Position numbers and translations under genes: made by a program. A DNA stretch of 37,753 nt, from the NCBI GenBank assembly GCA_051453625.1, contig JBOZIK010000001.1:102407352-102445104 (forward strand), read 5' to 3'. The DNA is from Welwitschia mirabilis (taxonomy: Eukaryota; Gnetophyta; Gnetopsida; Welwitschiales). Of the stretch, positions 20,598 to 31,768 are shown piece after piece (position 1 is the first letter of the stretch; every line of letters begins with the position of its first letter). The notes beneath the pieces were generated by a model. The model did not search any database and had not been told where the DNA came from. It worked only from the letters and a program-made list of their open reading frames with translations.

Positions 20598-22551
20598 TAA
20601 GGATCATTGAACTTAGGGGGAAGCGGTGAATAAGTTCTAATAAATAAAATTTAACCAACCAACTAATAAAAATGGTGAAAGTAAATGTTAGCTATTTACA
20701 TGGTTTCCCAACTTGGATACATCCATACATCGAGGATAGATTTCCTTCATACCTTTGGATACCCTAACCTACAAAAATAGTGGTTTTGAAGACCATAAAA
20801 CTTACAACCAAATAAGATGATCCTCTCAAGATAGCACTCTCTTCCCCTCATAGACTATAGTAAATCAAAGTTCAATTATACTCTTGAGCACTTGCCTAAT
20901 CTCAAGGAGCACATCGATGCAAAGGTTTCCTTATACTTTGGAATTATTAATTAAGAGAGATACAAAGAGATATAGATAAAATGAATTTTAACTAAAAAGA
21001 AAAGATTTAATAAATCAAATAGTCCAATAAAGAAGCACAAAAACTAGAATGAAAGAAGAACAAGACTTAAATGATATGTTAAGTATAGTTGCTTGAGTTA
21101 TTTTTCAATGTAGTCACCCATAAGATTCAAATATTAGAGTTGCAGTAGTGAAAAAGCATAAGAATAGAATATGTCTTTAGTAATAATTCCTTTTAGTTAA
21201 GTTCAAGAGATTATAGCCTATGTAATTTTAAANNNNNNNNNNNNNNNNNNNNNNNNNNNNNNNNNNNNNNNNNNNNNNNNNNNNNNNNNNNNNNNNNNNN
21301 NNNNNNNNNNNNNNNNNNNNNNNNNNNNNNNNNNNNNNNNNNNNNNNNNNNNNNNNNNNNNNNNNNNNNNNNNNNNNNNNNNNNNNNNNNNNNNNNNNNN
21401 NNNNNNNNNNNNNNNNNNNNNNNNNNNNNNNNNNNNNNNNNNNNNNNNNNNNNNNNNNNNNNNNNNNNNNNNNNNNNNNNNNNNNNNNNNNNNNNNNNNN
21501 NNNNNNNNNNNNNNNNNNNNNNNNNNNNNNNNNNNNNNNNNNNNNNNNNNNNNNNNNNNNNNNNNNNNNNNNNNNNNNNNNNNNNNNNNNNNNNNNNNNN
21601 NNNNNNNNNNNNNNNNNNNNNNNNNNNNNNNNNNNNNNNNNNNNNNNNNNNNNNNNNNNNNNNNNNNNNNNNNNNNNNNNNNNNNNNNNNNNNNNNNNNN
21701 NNNNNNNNNNNNNNNNNNNNNNNNNNNNNNNNNNNNNNNNNNNNNNNNNNNNNNNNNNNNNNNNNNNNNNNNNNNNNNNNNNNNNNNNNNNNNNNNNNNN
21801 NNNNNNNNNNNNNNNNNNNNNNNNNNNNNNNNNNNNNNNNNNNNNTAACCTAGGTATATGATCATTTGAATTAATTTAAACATTTTCCAATGGCTATAAA
21901 TGATTATTTTTAATCATTCAATGGCTATTTTTATTTTGTGTTAATTTTTAGTTAAAAATTTAATCTCATGGATGTCTTTAAGGTAGACACCTTTGATTTT
22001 GATAGACATCTTTTAGGAAGATGTATTTAGCATGACAAATGTCTTTAGTAAACTTGCATAGATTCTAATGAGATTTAAACTACTATTTTCATGAACTTAT
22101 AACATCAAGAATTTATTATACATAATCTGTCTAGATTCTTGGAAAATGAATAGACCATGATTGTTATCTTACTGGTATAGATTATCTTCTCTGGCCTACT
22201 TTAATTCAATGTGGGCATATTTCATAACATATATGTCTTTCATTAGTGCATTTAATATATGTCTTTTAATTAGTAGACATATTTCTTCTATTTCATATTC
22301 AATTTTATTATAAACTTCTTTCATCTTGTAGACATATTTCTCATAGATTTTTTTTCCATATTATAGACATATGTAGTCAAAGTTATTTAATCTTTATGGA
22401 CTCTGAATTGAATCATTTATGGTCTTGAATATTTTATATGAATTATATTGATGTTCTATCAACTTGAAAAATATTTTTAGTACCTTTTTTTTCCACAATA
22501 GACATATTACATTTAACAAGTGAAATCATCAAAACTGGGATTTTGCCAATA
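20598..22551 (-). repeat. 3' LTR of copia element 2 (with gap)
   Basis: It aligns with 30386-31765: shared blocks include 'aactaataaaaat', 'tttccttcatacctttgga' then 'aaaata..g.ttt', 'ctctcttcccct', 'tgatcatttgaatta' and 'tgatagacatcttttagg'. On the minus strand it begins TATTGGCAAAATCCC after the polypurine tract (the first TG has become TA). 613 N lie inside. Confidence 0.82.
21233..21845. other. Assembly gap of 613 N inside an LTR
   Basis: The left flank aligns to about 31007 and the right flank to about 31082 of the partner LTR, which implies roughly 74 missing bases, not 613. Either the gap estimate is wrong or this LTR holds an insertion. Confidence 0.7.
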
Positions 22552-22567
22552 ATATCTCCCTTTTTAA
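22552..22567 (-). other. Polypurine tract of copia element 2
   Basis: The minus strand reads TTAAAAAGGGAGATAT next to the LTR start. It corresponds in place to the tract of element 1. Confidence 0.65.
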
Positions 22568-22939
22568 TGATGTCCAAAACTTGGTAAATCTTTTTAGTAT
22601 GAGCTTTAACAATCATAATTAAGATATTATGAATTTAGGCATAATTCACAATTATAGTGGTGTCTAGCATAAAAATATAACAGTACCTAATCAAAACATA
22701 AATGCATTACAATTTTAATGAATAAGAACATGGCAAACCATTGCATAAACATGCAACATATTACAAACAGTGTTAATACCAATAGTAATAAATCATAATC
22801 ATGACAAATGTGTAATTGAGAAAACACACTAAAGTAAACTCTGAGAATACAGTAAAGGAGAAGAATAATATAATAAAATATATACAAAAAGACTCATAAG
22901 TAAGCATTAATCATGATGTCACTTGCAAGAAACTCCTAC
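22568..22939. other. 3' untranslated part of element 2
   Basis: It aligns loosely with 8050-8340 of element 1. The small hydrophobic minus-strand frame at 22687-22887 lies here. Its Leu/Phe/Ile richness follows from the A/T content, and it is not shared with element 1. Confidence 0.5.
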
Positions 22940-24870
22940 CAACATCTTATCTTTAATTGCTTCCAAACTCATACAAATGTCCAAATAGATTTTTCATCTT
23001 CTCCTCCTTTTTAGATAGCATAAAAAACCTAATTGTTAAGACTAGAGTCATTGGTGTAAGAATCTCCATTCATTGTATTATCACTATCATCATTACTATC
23101 ACAAGTAGTAGAATTTTAAATGATGTAGAAGGATGATGACATAGGTGGAGGAGTGTGTCATTTCCATGATGACCTCTATAACACTTCTTTATGGGCTTGG
23201 AAGCCCTATGATATCATATGCATATATTTCTAAGGAATGATGAAGATGCCAAAGAGATTATCTATAATAGTAAAAGCAAACATAGGTCTACAAGATGAAG
23301 CAGTACTAAGTGACAAAGTATAGATGGAATATAGTAGTGATAGAGATGATAAATGTGATGGTAATGGAACAGATAGTTATGATGAAGCTAGTAATGATGA
23401 AGAAGGCTATGTAAAATAGTATATAGAGAGTTTACAACATAATATATGAAATATAAGTCATTCATCATTTGAATCATCTAAATCACCATGGTGTTACAAT
23501 GTCAGAGATTAGTTCTCTCCCTGAATCTATGCTTCCTCCTCATATGACTTAGATGTCAATAATTCCTATGATTTCTTAACCCTATCTAAGACATAACTTA
23601 TGCCTTTGAGTGCTTTAGTCTTCTTTATCTATAATTCCTCTTTTAAATCTATCCATGTGAAAGTCCCCATGGTTCCTAACTACTAGCTAGTGCCTCCCTC
23701 TTACTGGTTGTCTATGCACTTATTTAATTGTAAGAAACTTCTACTAATATTCCCCACCATCTTTGTGATGGCATAGAGATCCTTAAAATTCTTCTTTAGA
23801 GTCCTTCTACTTATACCCTTCCCTGGTTCAAATTGGAACATGTCGTTTCTCACTAAACTCTGAGAGTAACTTCTTTGGCCATATTAGATTTATTTGAGAT
23901 AGTATAATAGTGGCATTAATAATGATAAGGTTAATCAGATATGGATGGATTAAGGGTTGGCCTTTATGAAGGAATGTGATAATACCCATGTAGAGCACAA
24001 ATCCAAGGTTAATATTAAGCCATATAAGTAAGCAGTATATAATAAATGTCTATGTAGGATTATAGTAGCTATAGATACCTCCTCTAATCATAATATTATA
24101 AAATGAAATTAATCTTAAAATAGAGGAATTAAGAACCATGCCTTTTGAATCAACATCTTCATGAAAAATTCATTTTTAAATTTCTAAATATAATGATGCT
24201 TAAGTTGCAACATGTTACTCTATCTATTTTCCATTTAAAATTTCTTGAAATGTTTGCATGAATAACTGAGGAAGATTAAAATCATCTATGCCAAGTAGAC
24301 TATTAATGATAGTGGAAAATAAAAAGAGAGAAATTCCTCTAACTTGCATTTGAATGTTTCCTGTAGAATCATCAATTTCATGAATGTTTGCATAAAACTC
24401 ACCATCACTAGATTTGAAATGCTCTACTTTAGGTAGAGTATCAATTTCTATTCAACATGGAATAACTAGGATAGAATCTAATCCTTTTAATTCTTTTAAA
24501 AATATAATTTTTTTTTTCATGTCAATGTAATTTTTGATCTATGACTTGAACCTTCTATATATCAATTTGTAGTAGAAAAAGGGCTAATACTAAGGTACCT
24601 ATGGTTCTTAGGTAGTTTTCTTATCCCTTGATATGCCAGATGACTTTTACCTCATCATTATTGAGAAAAATAGTGAAGGGAAAAAACTCTTAAGAAAACT
24701 CACATAAATACCAAAATAATGTGCACCTATGAAATATTTCCACCTATTTTTGCTTGTTGTTTAAACTTATGCCAAAATGAAGATGTCTACCTAAAGAAAT
24801 TTAAGAGATGTAGAGTTTTTAGATATACTCTTAGGAATACCTACGAGAATTGAAAATGAGATTTTTTGAT
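22940..24870 (-). pseudogene. Additional post-pol coding region of element 2 (long form)
   Basis: About 1.9 kb on the minus strand between pol and the 3' LTR. The frames are broken, but clear protein-like stretches remain: 'ISNLVMVSFMQTFM' (near 24400), 'FLHKGQPLIHPYLINLII' (near 23910-23965), 'NDMFQFEPGKGISRRTLKKN' then 'FKDLYAITKMVGNISR' (23740-23850), 'HHGDLDDSNDE' (near 23470-23500), and the tail 'HTPPPMSSSFYII' then 'CDSNDDSDNTMNGDSY' (23060-23160). The tail recurs in element 1. The N-terminal half recalls, from memory and weakly, the family annotated as 'putative plant transposon protein' (a long helical domain, an 'LP..L...' stretch, then a low-complexity tail). The alternative is a Sirevirus env-like ORF. 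Function unknown. Confidence 0.5.
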
Positions 24871-25544
24871 CTCTTTTTCACTTAAAAAGTACCTCAAACC
24901 CTAGCTTTGACATGGTTTTTTATTATCAAAATCATAGTGTCAAAGATATTTATCCCTTGAAAGACATATAAAATGAAAATAAAAAATGTCTATAACTTAT
25001 AAAGATGTATAACTATTAAAATTTAGAATGTTACCTCAAGGTGACAAATACATCTACTACCTCAAAGATGTCCAAAATAAATTAGAGACAAAGAAGAGAA
25101 GGGGGTAAAGAAGTGGGGGAAGGTGGGGAGGGAAGGAAAGGGAAGAGAGAGTGTGAGATGTCTACCTATCTAAAAGACATTTGTTCTACTTTATTAACTA
25201 TTAATAGTGAAATACATCTACACCATGAAAGATGTCTTTATCATAGACATCTAAATTTTGAAAGACATCTTCACCAAATACATGTTTATCTATGAAATAT
25301 TTCCATCCTATATTCCTAAAAACTTTTAGATTTTCTACTACTGATGTCATTATTAGGAGATTTTGACTTAAAAAGACAAGATCAAAATAATTATAAGCTA
25401 ATTCTATTAATCGTAAAAATTTCTTCAGAATTTTAAAATCAAAATTCTAAATACAAGATAAACTTCAAGTATATCTTAACTTACAAAATATAACATAAGT
25501 AATATGTAAAGTTGACATATCTACACATGTGCTAACTTATCTAA
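24871..25544. other. Palindrome-rich spacer of element 2 with a G-rich tract
   Basis: It aligns with 9380-9993 of element 1. It holds AGATGTCT (25230) and AGACATCT (25245, 25263) and weaker relatives. A plus-strand purine run at about 25083-25157 contains four G runs (25101-25105, 25115-25119, 25125-25128, 25130-25132), unlike anything else in this AT-rich window. The small plus-strand frame at 25113-25295 is a by-product of it. Confidence 0.65.
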
Positions 25545-26900
25545 TTAGGTAAGGCCTAATCCTCATTTATTAAAATAGCTTAACGAACCTTACTCTACTC
25601 AATGACTTAGTGAATACATTAGTTAGTTGATCTTTTTACTTTACATATTCCAATGCAATATCCTGATTTCATATATGTTCTCAAAGGAAAATGGTATCTA
25701 ATATCAATGTGCTTTATTCTAAAATGCTGAATAGGATTGTTGAATAGTTGATTGCACCCTCATTCTTACAATAGACTGGAATGTACTTCATTTTATGTCT
25801 AAAATTCTTTAAGGTTTCCTTTATCCAAATCACTTATGCATAATAACCTCCAAAAGTAATGTATTTAGCTTATATAGTTAAGAGAGGGGTTGTATTCTGC
25901 TTCTTGCGATTCATGAAGTCAAACATTATCCCAACAGGTAGTAATCTTTACTTGTGCTTCTCATATCATCCTTACAGCCTATCTAAACTACATCATGATA
26001 CACAACTAGATCAAGGTAAAAGTCCTTTAAGTACCCAATGTTCTAATTAGTAGTACCTTTCAAATATGAAATATTCTTTTAATAGTAGTAATGTTTGATT
26101 CCCTAGGACCATTTCGATAAGGAGAACAAATACCTACACTCAATAAATATCTGAGCTACTATCATTAAGTAAAGTAAACTACTAATAATACTTCTATATA
26201 GCTTTTAATTAACTTATTATGATGTTCATTTGTATCTAATTTCGTGCCTTAGTTCATTTGTGTATCTTTCACCTTACAGTCCTACAACCTATAGTTTAAT
26301 GATAAATTATTAATATACTTAGTTTGGGAAATGAAAGTACCTTGTTTGTATTACATAACTTGTATACTAAGAAGTTGCTTATTTTTCCCATGAGGCTCAT
26401 TTCAAATTCATCTTGTATGATCTTATTAAGATTCTTACATAATAGTTTATTAGTAACACCAAATATGATATCATCTACCTAAATTTGCACAATAGTAAAG
26501 TTATTACCATCTATCTTGATAAATAGAGTAACATCAGATTATCTCTTTTGAATCCATTTTCTATTAGATAATCTAAAATTCTTTTAGGCTAAGCTCTAGG
26601 AGCTTTTTTAATACCATAGAGAGTATTTTTAAACATGTAAATATAATATAAGTTGTAAGTATTAGTTAAACCTTTAGATATTTTAATATATACATCTTCT
26701 TGTAGAACTTGATTCAAAAAGGCACTCTTGACATCCATCTAGTAGAGCTTGAATCCTTGGACATAAGAAAATGCTAGAATCATTCTAATTAATTTCATAT
26801 GTGCTACTACTGCAAAGGCCTCCTAAAAATCAATCCCTTCTTATTAGTTGTATTCTTTTGTCAGTTATCTTACTTTGTTTCTATGGCAATTTTATTTTTA
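25545..26900 (-). pseudogene. Copia element 2 pol: reverse transcriptase and RNase H
   Basis: The RT catalytic box reads 'VDDIIFGVTNKLL' (near 26440-26478), with both Asp present; 'QDEFEMSLMGK' follows (near 26385-26415). To the right lie the motif A remnants (26700-26900). RNase H shows 'NRKKQNTTPLLTI*AKYITF' (25855-25915), 'GGYYA*VIWIKETLKNF' (25805-25855), 'IPVYCKNEGAIN' (near 25735-25770) and the pol end 'DQLTNVFTKSLSRVRFVKLF' (near 25575-25635), with the stop at about 25545-25547. It matches element 1 throughout. Confidence 0.9.
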
Positions 26901-27839
26901 TTTGTTTTATTTCTAAATACCCATTTTATTCCTATTATTAGTTTGTCTGATGGCCTTGGAACTAGTTTCCAAACATCACATCTTTTAAATCAGTTTAATT
27001 ATTCTTACATAAATAGCATCCAATGTTCATCACATTTAGCTTCATTAAAGTTCTCAAACTCCACTTGAGAATGTAGGCTGCATATCCATAAAACTCCTTA
27101 GTCTAATTTCTTATTTGTACATCATCATATGGACTACTAATTCTATTGCTAGTTGAGTAACTTATTTTTAGTCTGATCATTTTTTTAGGAGGTTTTCTTT
27201 TCATGTTCATCTTCCTTCTTCTCATCACTGTCTAGTTATCTAGGTGGATTGTTAGTAGAATGTTCAAGTTATAAAGGCATATGAACATCCTACAGACAAA
27301 TAAATGTTGAGCTAATGTCATTAATTCTAACATTTATAGTTTTTTCTATTACTCATGTTCTCTTGTTGAATACTTATTAAACTTTATTAATCATTGAATA
27401 TCTCATAAAAATTCCTTCATTAACCTTAACATCAAGATCTTTAAGCTAATATTTTTCATTTAGGATAAAACATTTTAAACCAAAAACATGAAAGTAACTT
27501 AGTAAATGTTTATTACTAGATCATAGCTTATATGGAGTTTTAAAAGTAAAACATCTTACCAGAACTCCGTTTAAGGCATAAAAAGCCATGTTAATGGCTT
27601 CTGTCAAAAAATGATAAGAAACTTATTGATTGTACATCATTGTCCTTACCATCTCATTTAGTACTTAGTTCTCTTTTTGCTACTCCATTTTGTTGTGGTG
27701 TTTTTGGAGCTAAGAATTAATGAAGTATGTCAAATTACTTACAAATTTCCTAAACCTTCCATTCTTGAATTCTATACCACTATCACTTCTTACTGTTTTG
27801 ATTCTGTATCCTTTCTAATTTTGGAATCTAATACATAAC
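26901..27839 (-). pseudogene. Copia element 2 pol: integrase C-part and hinge to RT
   Basis: 'KTVRSDSGIEFKNGRFRKFV' (near 27740-27800) is the second-Asp block. 'NGVLVRCFTFKTPYKL' and 'YFHVFGLKCFILNEKY' then 'KVNEGIFMRYS' (27400-27590) are the integrase C-terminal block. The hinge holds 'TNNPPR*LDSDEKKEDEHEK' (near 27195-27260). The RT entry shows 'EHWMLFM*E*LN*FKRCDVW' then 'KLVPRPSDKLIIGIKWVF' (26900-27030). The order is standard for copia pol. Confidence 0.88.
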
Positions 27840-28109
27840 TTAGAAGATATCAAAGGCTTCAACCTTATATGCAAGGAAGGCCACCCATGTAAAATAAGAA
27901 TAATCATAAACAACAACTAAGTAATATCTTTTCTTACTAATATTTTCAGTAGGATCTGGATTAAGAATATTAATATGTAGAAGATCCAAAGAAGGTTCAA
28001 TAATGATAAAATTTTTCATACAAAATTTTATCCTTGTTTTCTTTCTTTTTTGACAAGCTTCATAAAACTGATCATTAAAATTTTGTAATTTGAAAGGTCC
28101 TCTTACCAT
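27840..28109 (-). pseudogene. Copia element 2 pol: pre-integrase and integrase core start
   Basis: An 89-codon stretch without a stop: 'MVRGPFKLQNFNDQFYEACQ' then 'KRKKTRIKF' (GAG_pre-integrase with the zinc-site Cys of 'C..C/AC..GK'), 'LDLLHINILNPDP' (the LLH.DL.GP block) and 'YYLVVVYDYSYFTWVAFLAY' (the first-Asp block; only one of the usual pair of Asp remains). The first Met is internal to pol and is not a start. It is the longest open piece of pol in this element. Confidence 0.92.
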
Positions 28110-28387
28110 GTCCTTTGAGAATGTATCTTTAGCAGATTCTTATTTATATGTCCAAGCTATCTGTGTTATAACTTTACATCACATGTAGTGCTTAATAAAG
28201 AGTTCATATCTTTATCACAAACATCTTGCAATGTGATGATGTAAACATTTAATTTTCTAATACCAAAAAATAGAACTTTTTTTGACTTTCATTCCTTAAT
28301 AATACAATCATTTTTTATAAAAGTTATAGAAAAATTTTCATTACATAGTTGACTTATACTAAGGAAACTATGTTGTAAACCTTTAAT

Positions 28388-28600
28388 TTAAAACACATCT
28401 TTTACCTTGGGGAGATTACCTTCACTAATGGTTTTAATACCTCTAATTGATGCTTTTGTATTATTACCAAAAGTGATTGCATCTTTGTTTATCTTAACTA
28501 AGGAAGAAAAACTAGATTTATCACTTGTCATGTGCCTAAAGTATCCACTATTAATATAATAAGCATGTCTCCTCATGACTCATAAAGCAATTTGTACTGA
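28388..28600 (-). pseudogene. Copia element 2 protease active-site region
   Basis: The open stretch 28388-28576 reads 'YYINSGYFRHMTSDKSSFSS' then 'ITFGNNTKASIRGI' and 'EGNLPKVKDVF'. It matches the copia protease block and what follows. As in element 1, the catalytic D-S-G is N-S-G. The Met is internal. The stretch between here and the integrase (28110-28387) continues pol with stops. Confidence 0.9.
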
Positions 28601-30340
28601 AAGAGCTAGCCTTAATTTAGGAACTCGCACCTTTTTTTATTTTTCCTACATATAATGTTGTGCTATTCTCTTTGATCTCTTGGCATTGTTAACATAATGT
28701 CCTCTACCAAACTTGTGTAAATAATTGAATTGATAGTCACTACATTTTAACAATAATAATGAGTAATGTTATTTATGAATGTTAAATGCTCATACATTGG
28801 CTTATAATTTCACCTATTAAAAAGTGATATTGTAAAAGCTTCATTAGATCCTAGGCCACTTTTATCATTGGTATTTTTGCATTGTTTAAGCATAAAATTT
28901 AATGTTTCCTTTTCTTGGTGAATTTGTCATTAATCTTATTTTCATCTATAAGTTTTTGTTTAACATTATTTAACTCACATGTTAGTTTAATAATCTTATT
29001 CTTAAGTGTCAAGTTTTTGTTTGCCAATATATTATAAAAATCTTTTCTTAGTTATAATATAGTTCATGATTATGAAGTAACTTCTTTACCTTGGAACATG
29101 ATTTTTGCAACTTAATAAATTCTTTAGAAATTAAATCATACTTTTTTTAAAGTGTCATACCTGTTTCATTTTTAATTTTTAATTCTTACTAATTTTATTC
29201 CTCTTATTTCATTACTTTGGGTATGGATGATGATCATGTAAGACATATGAGCTTTTTTCTTGTCCAAATTATCTACTTTTGTGGCATCTTCGTCTTCATT
29301 CCAACCTATGAAAAAAGATTTATTTTTATAAAGATTTTTATTTTGTCCTTTTTCCTATAAATAGTTAAAGCTAAAAAATTTTGAGGTAAATGTCCTTAGC
29401 CTTCATGAACTCAACATTCTAATTTAGAAATATCATTCTTAGAAGAAGAAATAGAACTAGAAAAGAACTAACCTTGGGATTTATCTTTGGCTTGAAATCC
29501 TAATGATTTTCTATAGTTCTCCTTTCTTTTATTCTTTTGTTATAGAAGTTTCTTGATACACCTTATGATTAGAGAAATCTCTTCATATACATTATCTTCT
29601 AAACCATATGCATGTGAAGCCTTTTCTTGCCTTTTTTGTAGATTGTTTTCCTAAGATTTCCCTTGCCCTAAGATTAATGATATTCTATTTTATAGTACCA
29701 TCTTAGATGAGGTTCATAAAGGCTTTTTAGTTGTTCAATATTCATGGTATTAAAACACCTTGATTCTTTCATTGTTGTTATCTTTAGCCTATATTCTATA
29801 TTCAAGGATGTGACCACTTTCTGAATTACCTTAACCTATGAAATATCTTCACCAATCCAATGAATGACATTTATAATATTATTAATTCTTGTAAAGTATT
29901 CATGTACTTTCCCTCCATCATTCATGTTTAGGATTTAAAACTGATTCATTCAAATTAAATATTTTTAATTGCTTGACAACTAAGGTTCCTTCATATGTAC
30001 CTTTTAAGACATGTCATATATCTTTAACAGTTTTGCATCTGGTTGTCTAGTTAAACTCTTCTATAGTAAGGAATAAATAGAGAGTATTCTTTGCCTTTGA
30101 ATCATGCACGAAGGTTGTCTTGTATTGATCTTCCAAGTTATTGTTAAGCTTTACCTATGTGATGGTATCTCCTATATAATTAGTAAAGGTTTTTATTATC
30201 TTAGTGAATCCATATTCAATGCTTTATCAAACTTGAAACTCAAAATAATATAAATAAACCTACATCCTATTCTTCCAATAGCCATGGTTTGATCCATCTA
30301 AGAGTATACTTTGATGGATGGCACCCCTTCCATAGTCTAC
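28601..30340 (-). pseudogene. Copia element 2 gag
   Basis: Leftward from near 30335: the N-terminal block 'LLDGSNHGYWKNRM' (about 30270-30312, Trp intact) and the UBN2-type capsid part 'IINVIHWIGEDIS*VKVIQK' then 'VVTSLNIEYRLKITTMKESR' (29740-29890). The zinc-knuckle remnant 'EC*VHEG*GHLPQNFLAL' (near 29370-29425) has its second and last Cys missing. An acidic stretch and a Lys/Leu-rich coiled-coil-like part follow (28900-29170). It matches element 1 gag in order and size. Frameshifts are present. Confidence 0.82.
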
Positions 30341-30371
30341 TCAGGGATGTTACTCCTTTTTATGAGTACTT

Positions 30372-30383
30372 CCTTTAATACCA
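30372..30383 (-). other. Primer-binding site of copia element 2
   Basis: The minus strand reads TGGTATTAAAGG, close to the initiator-Met tRNA site TGGTATCAGAGC. It lies two bases from the LTR end (CCTCA). Confidence 0.75.
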
Positions 30384-30385
30384 CT

Positions 30386-31765
30386 TGAGGATTTTTAAAC
30401 TTAAAAAGGATGGATGAATGAGTTTTACCAAATAAAATTTAATGAATCAACTAATAAAAATCATAAGACGAAATCTTTCCAATTTACATAGTTTCCTAAT
30501 TTGGGCATGTCCCCACATAAAGGGTAGATTTCCTTCATACCTTTAGATATTATTAGCCTATAAATATAGCGATTTTTTTAAGCATCACCATGTTTACAAC
30601 CAAATGAGATACTCCTCTCAAAGGGCCACTCTCTTCCCCTTAAGGATTATAATAAATCAACTCCTAAAATGCTCTCAGGAACTTATCCAACCTCAATAAG
30701 CACACCCATGCAGAGGTTATCATATACTTTAGAATCTCCAATTAATAAACCCTAGAGACAAATATAAATAAAAATAAAAGATTAAATAAATTATATAGTA
30801 CAATAGAGAAGTACAAAAAGTAGAATAAAATAATAAAAAGCCTAAAATAATATGTTAAGTATAATTGCTTAAGTTATTCTTTAACATATTCATCCAAAAT
30901 ATTCAAATATTAGAGTTATAGTAGTGGATAAGCATAGAAACATAAGATGTATTTAGTAATAGTGCCATTCAGTCAAATTTGAGAGATTTCAGCGTGTATT
31001 ATTCCAAAAATGATTTTGACCAAAAATGTTTTTCAATCATATTTATTATTCTTTTTATTCTTCTAAAGTAATTTGATCCATTAATCTAGGGAGATGATCA
31101 TTTGAATTATTTTAAATTTTACCCAATGATTATAAAAAATTAGTTTCTATCATTCAATGACTATTTTCATTTTGCACAAATTTTCAAGATAGATTTTATA
31201 GTCTCATAGACATATTTAAAGTAGATACTGATAGACATCTTTTAGGTAGACATCTTCAACATGATAGATGTATTTAATAAACTTGTGTAGATTATAATAA
31301 GCTTTAAAATGCTATTTCTGTGATCTTTTAGAAAAAGAATTTATCATGCATAACCTACCCTCTATTTCTAGAAAATGAATAAAGCCTTACTATTGTCCTA
31401 TTGACATAGATTGTCTTCTACCATGTTCTTTAATTCAATCTAAACATCTTTTATGACATAAACATCTTTTATTATTACATTTAGTGTAGAGATCTTTTCA
31501 TTAATAGATGTCTTCCTTCTGTTTCATGTTCATTTTTAGTGTAGACATCTTCCATCCTAAAGACATATTTCCACGTTGTAGACGTCTGTAGTCAACTTTT
31601 CAAAGCTTAATGGACTTTAAACTAGATTATCTATGGCCTTAAGTCTTTTTATGAATCCTATTAATTATCTTAACAACTTGAAAGATATCTTTAATACCCT
31701 ATTTGCACATTAGACACATTACATTTAATAAGTAAAATCATCAAAACTAGGATTTTTCCAAAACA
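30386..31765 (-). repeat. 5' LTR of copia element 2
   Basis: 1380 bases, partner of 20598-22551. The plus strand runs from TGAGGATTTTTAAACTT to TTTCCAAAACA, so both TG..CA ends are preserved. It holds AGACATCT (31233, 31248, 31543), AGATGTCT (31506) and the perfect AGACGTCT (31580). Confidence 0.85.
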
Positions 31766-31768
31766 CCC

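Larger units (their letters stand above)
20598..31765 (-). mobile_element. Copia element 2, minus strand, Sirevirus-like, inserted in element 3
   Basis: A complete but decayed relative of element 1: 5' LTR (30386-31765), primer-binding site, gag, protease, integrase, RT, RNase H, spacer, additional coding region, polypurine tract, 3' LTR (20598-22551). The span is 11.2 kb with 613 N inside the 3' LTR, or about 10.6 kb if the gap is as short as the partner LTR implies. The flanks TACCC (20593-20597) and CACCC (31764-31768) may be a five-base target duplication with one change; this would place the right end at 31763. The LTRs are roughly three-quarters identical by eye over 21850-22090 versus 31085-31310, so the insertion is old. 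Confidence 0.88.

Noticed and set aside
21218-21883. Long minus-strand frame of 221 codons
   Set aside because: Almost all of it is a run of N inside an LTR. The same holds for frames at 35452-35910 and 36358-36646.
22687-22887. 66-codon hydrophobic minus-strand frame resembling a small membrane protein
   Set aside because: It lies in the 3' untranslated part of element 2, is not preserved in element 1, and its Leu/Ile/Phe richness follows from A/T-rich sequence.
25113-25295. 60-codon plus-strand frame starting MGEGGEG
   Set aside because: It is created by the purine tract and the AGACATCT repeats. It has no family resemblance and no counterpart in element 1.
26799-27068. 89-codon plus-strand frame
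   Set aside because: It is antisense to the RT entry and hinge of element 2 pol, whose minus-strand reading matches copia proteins.
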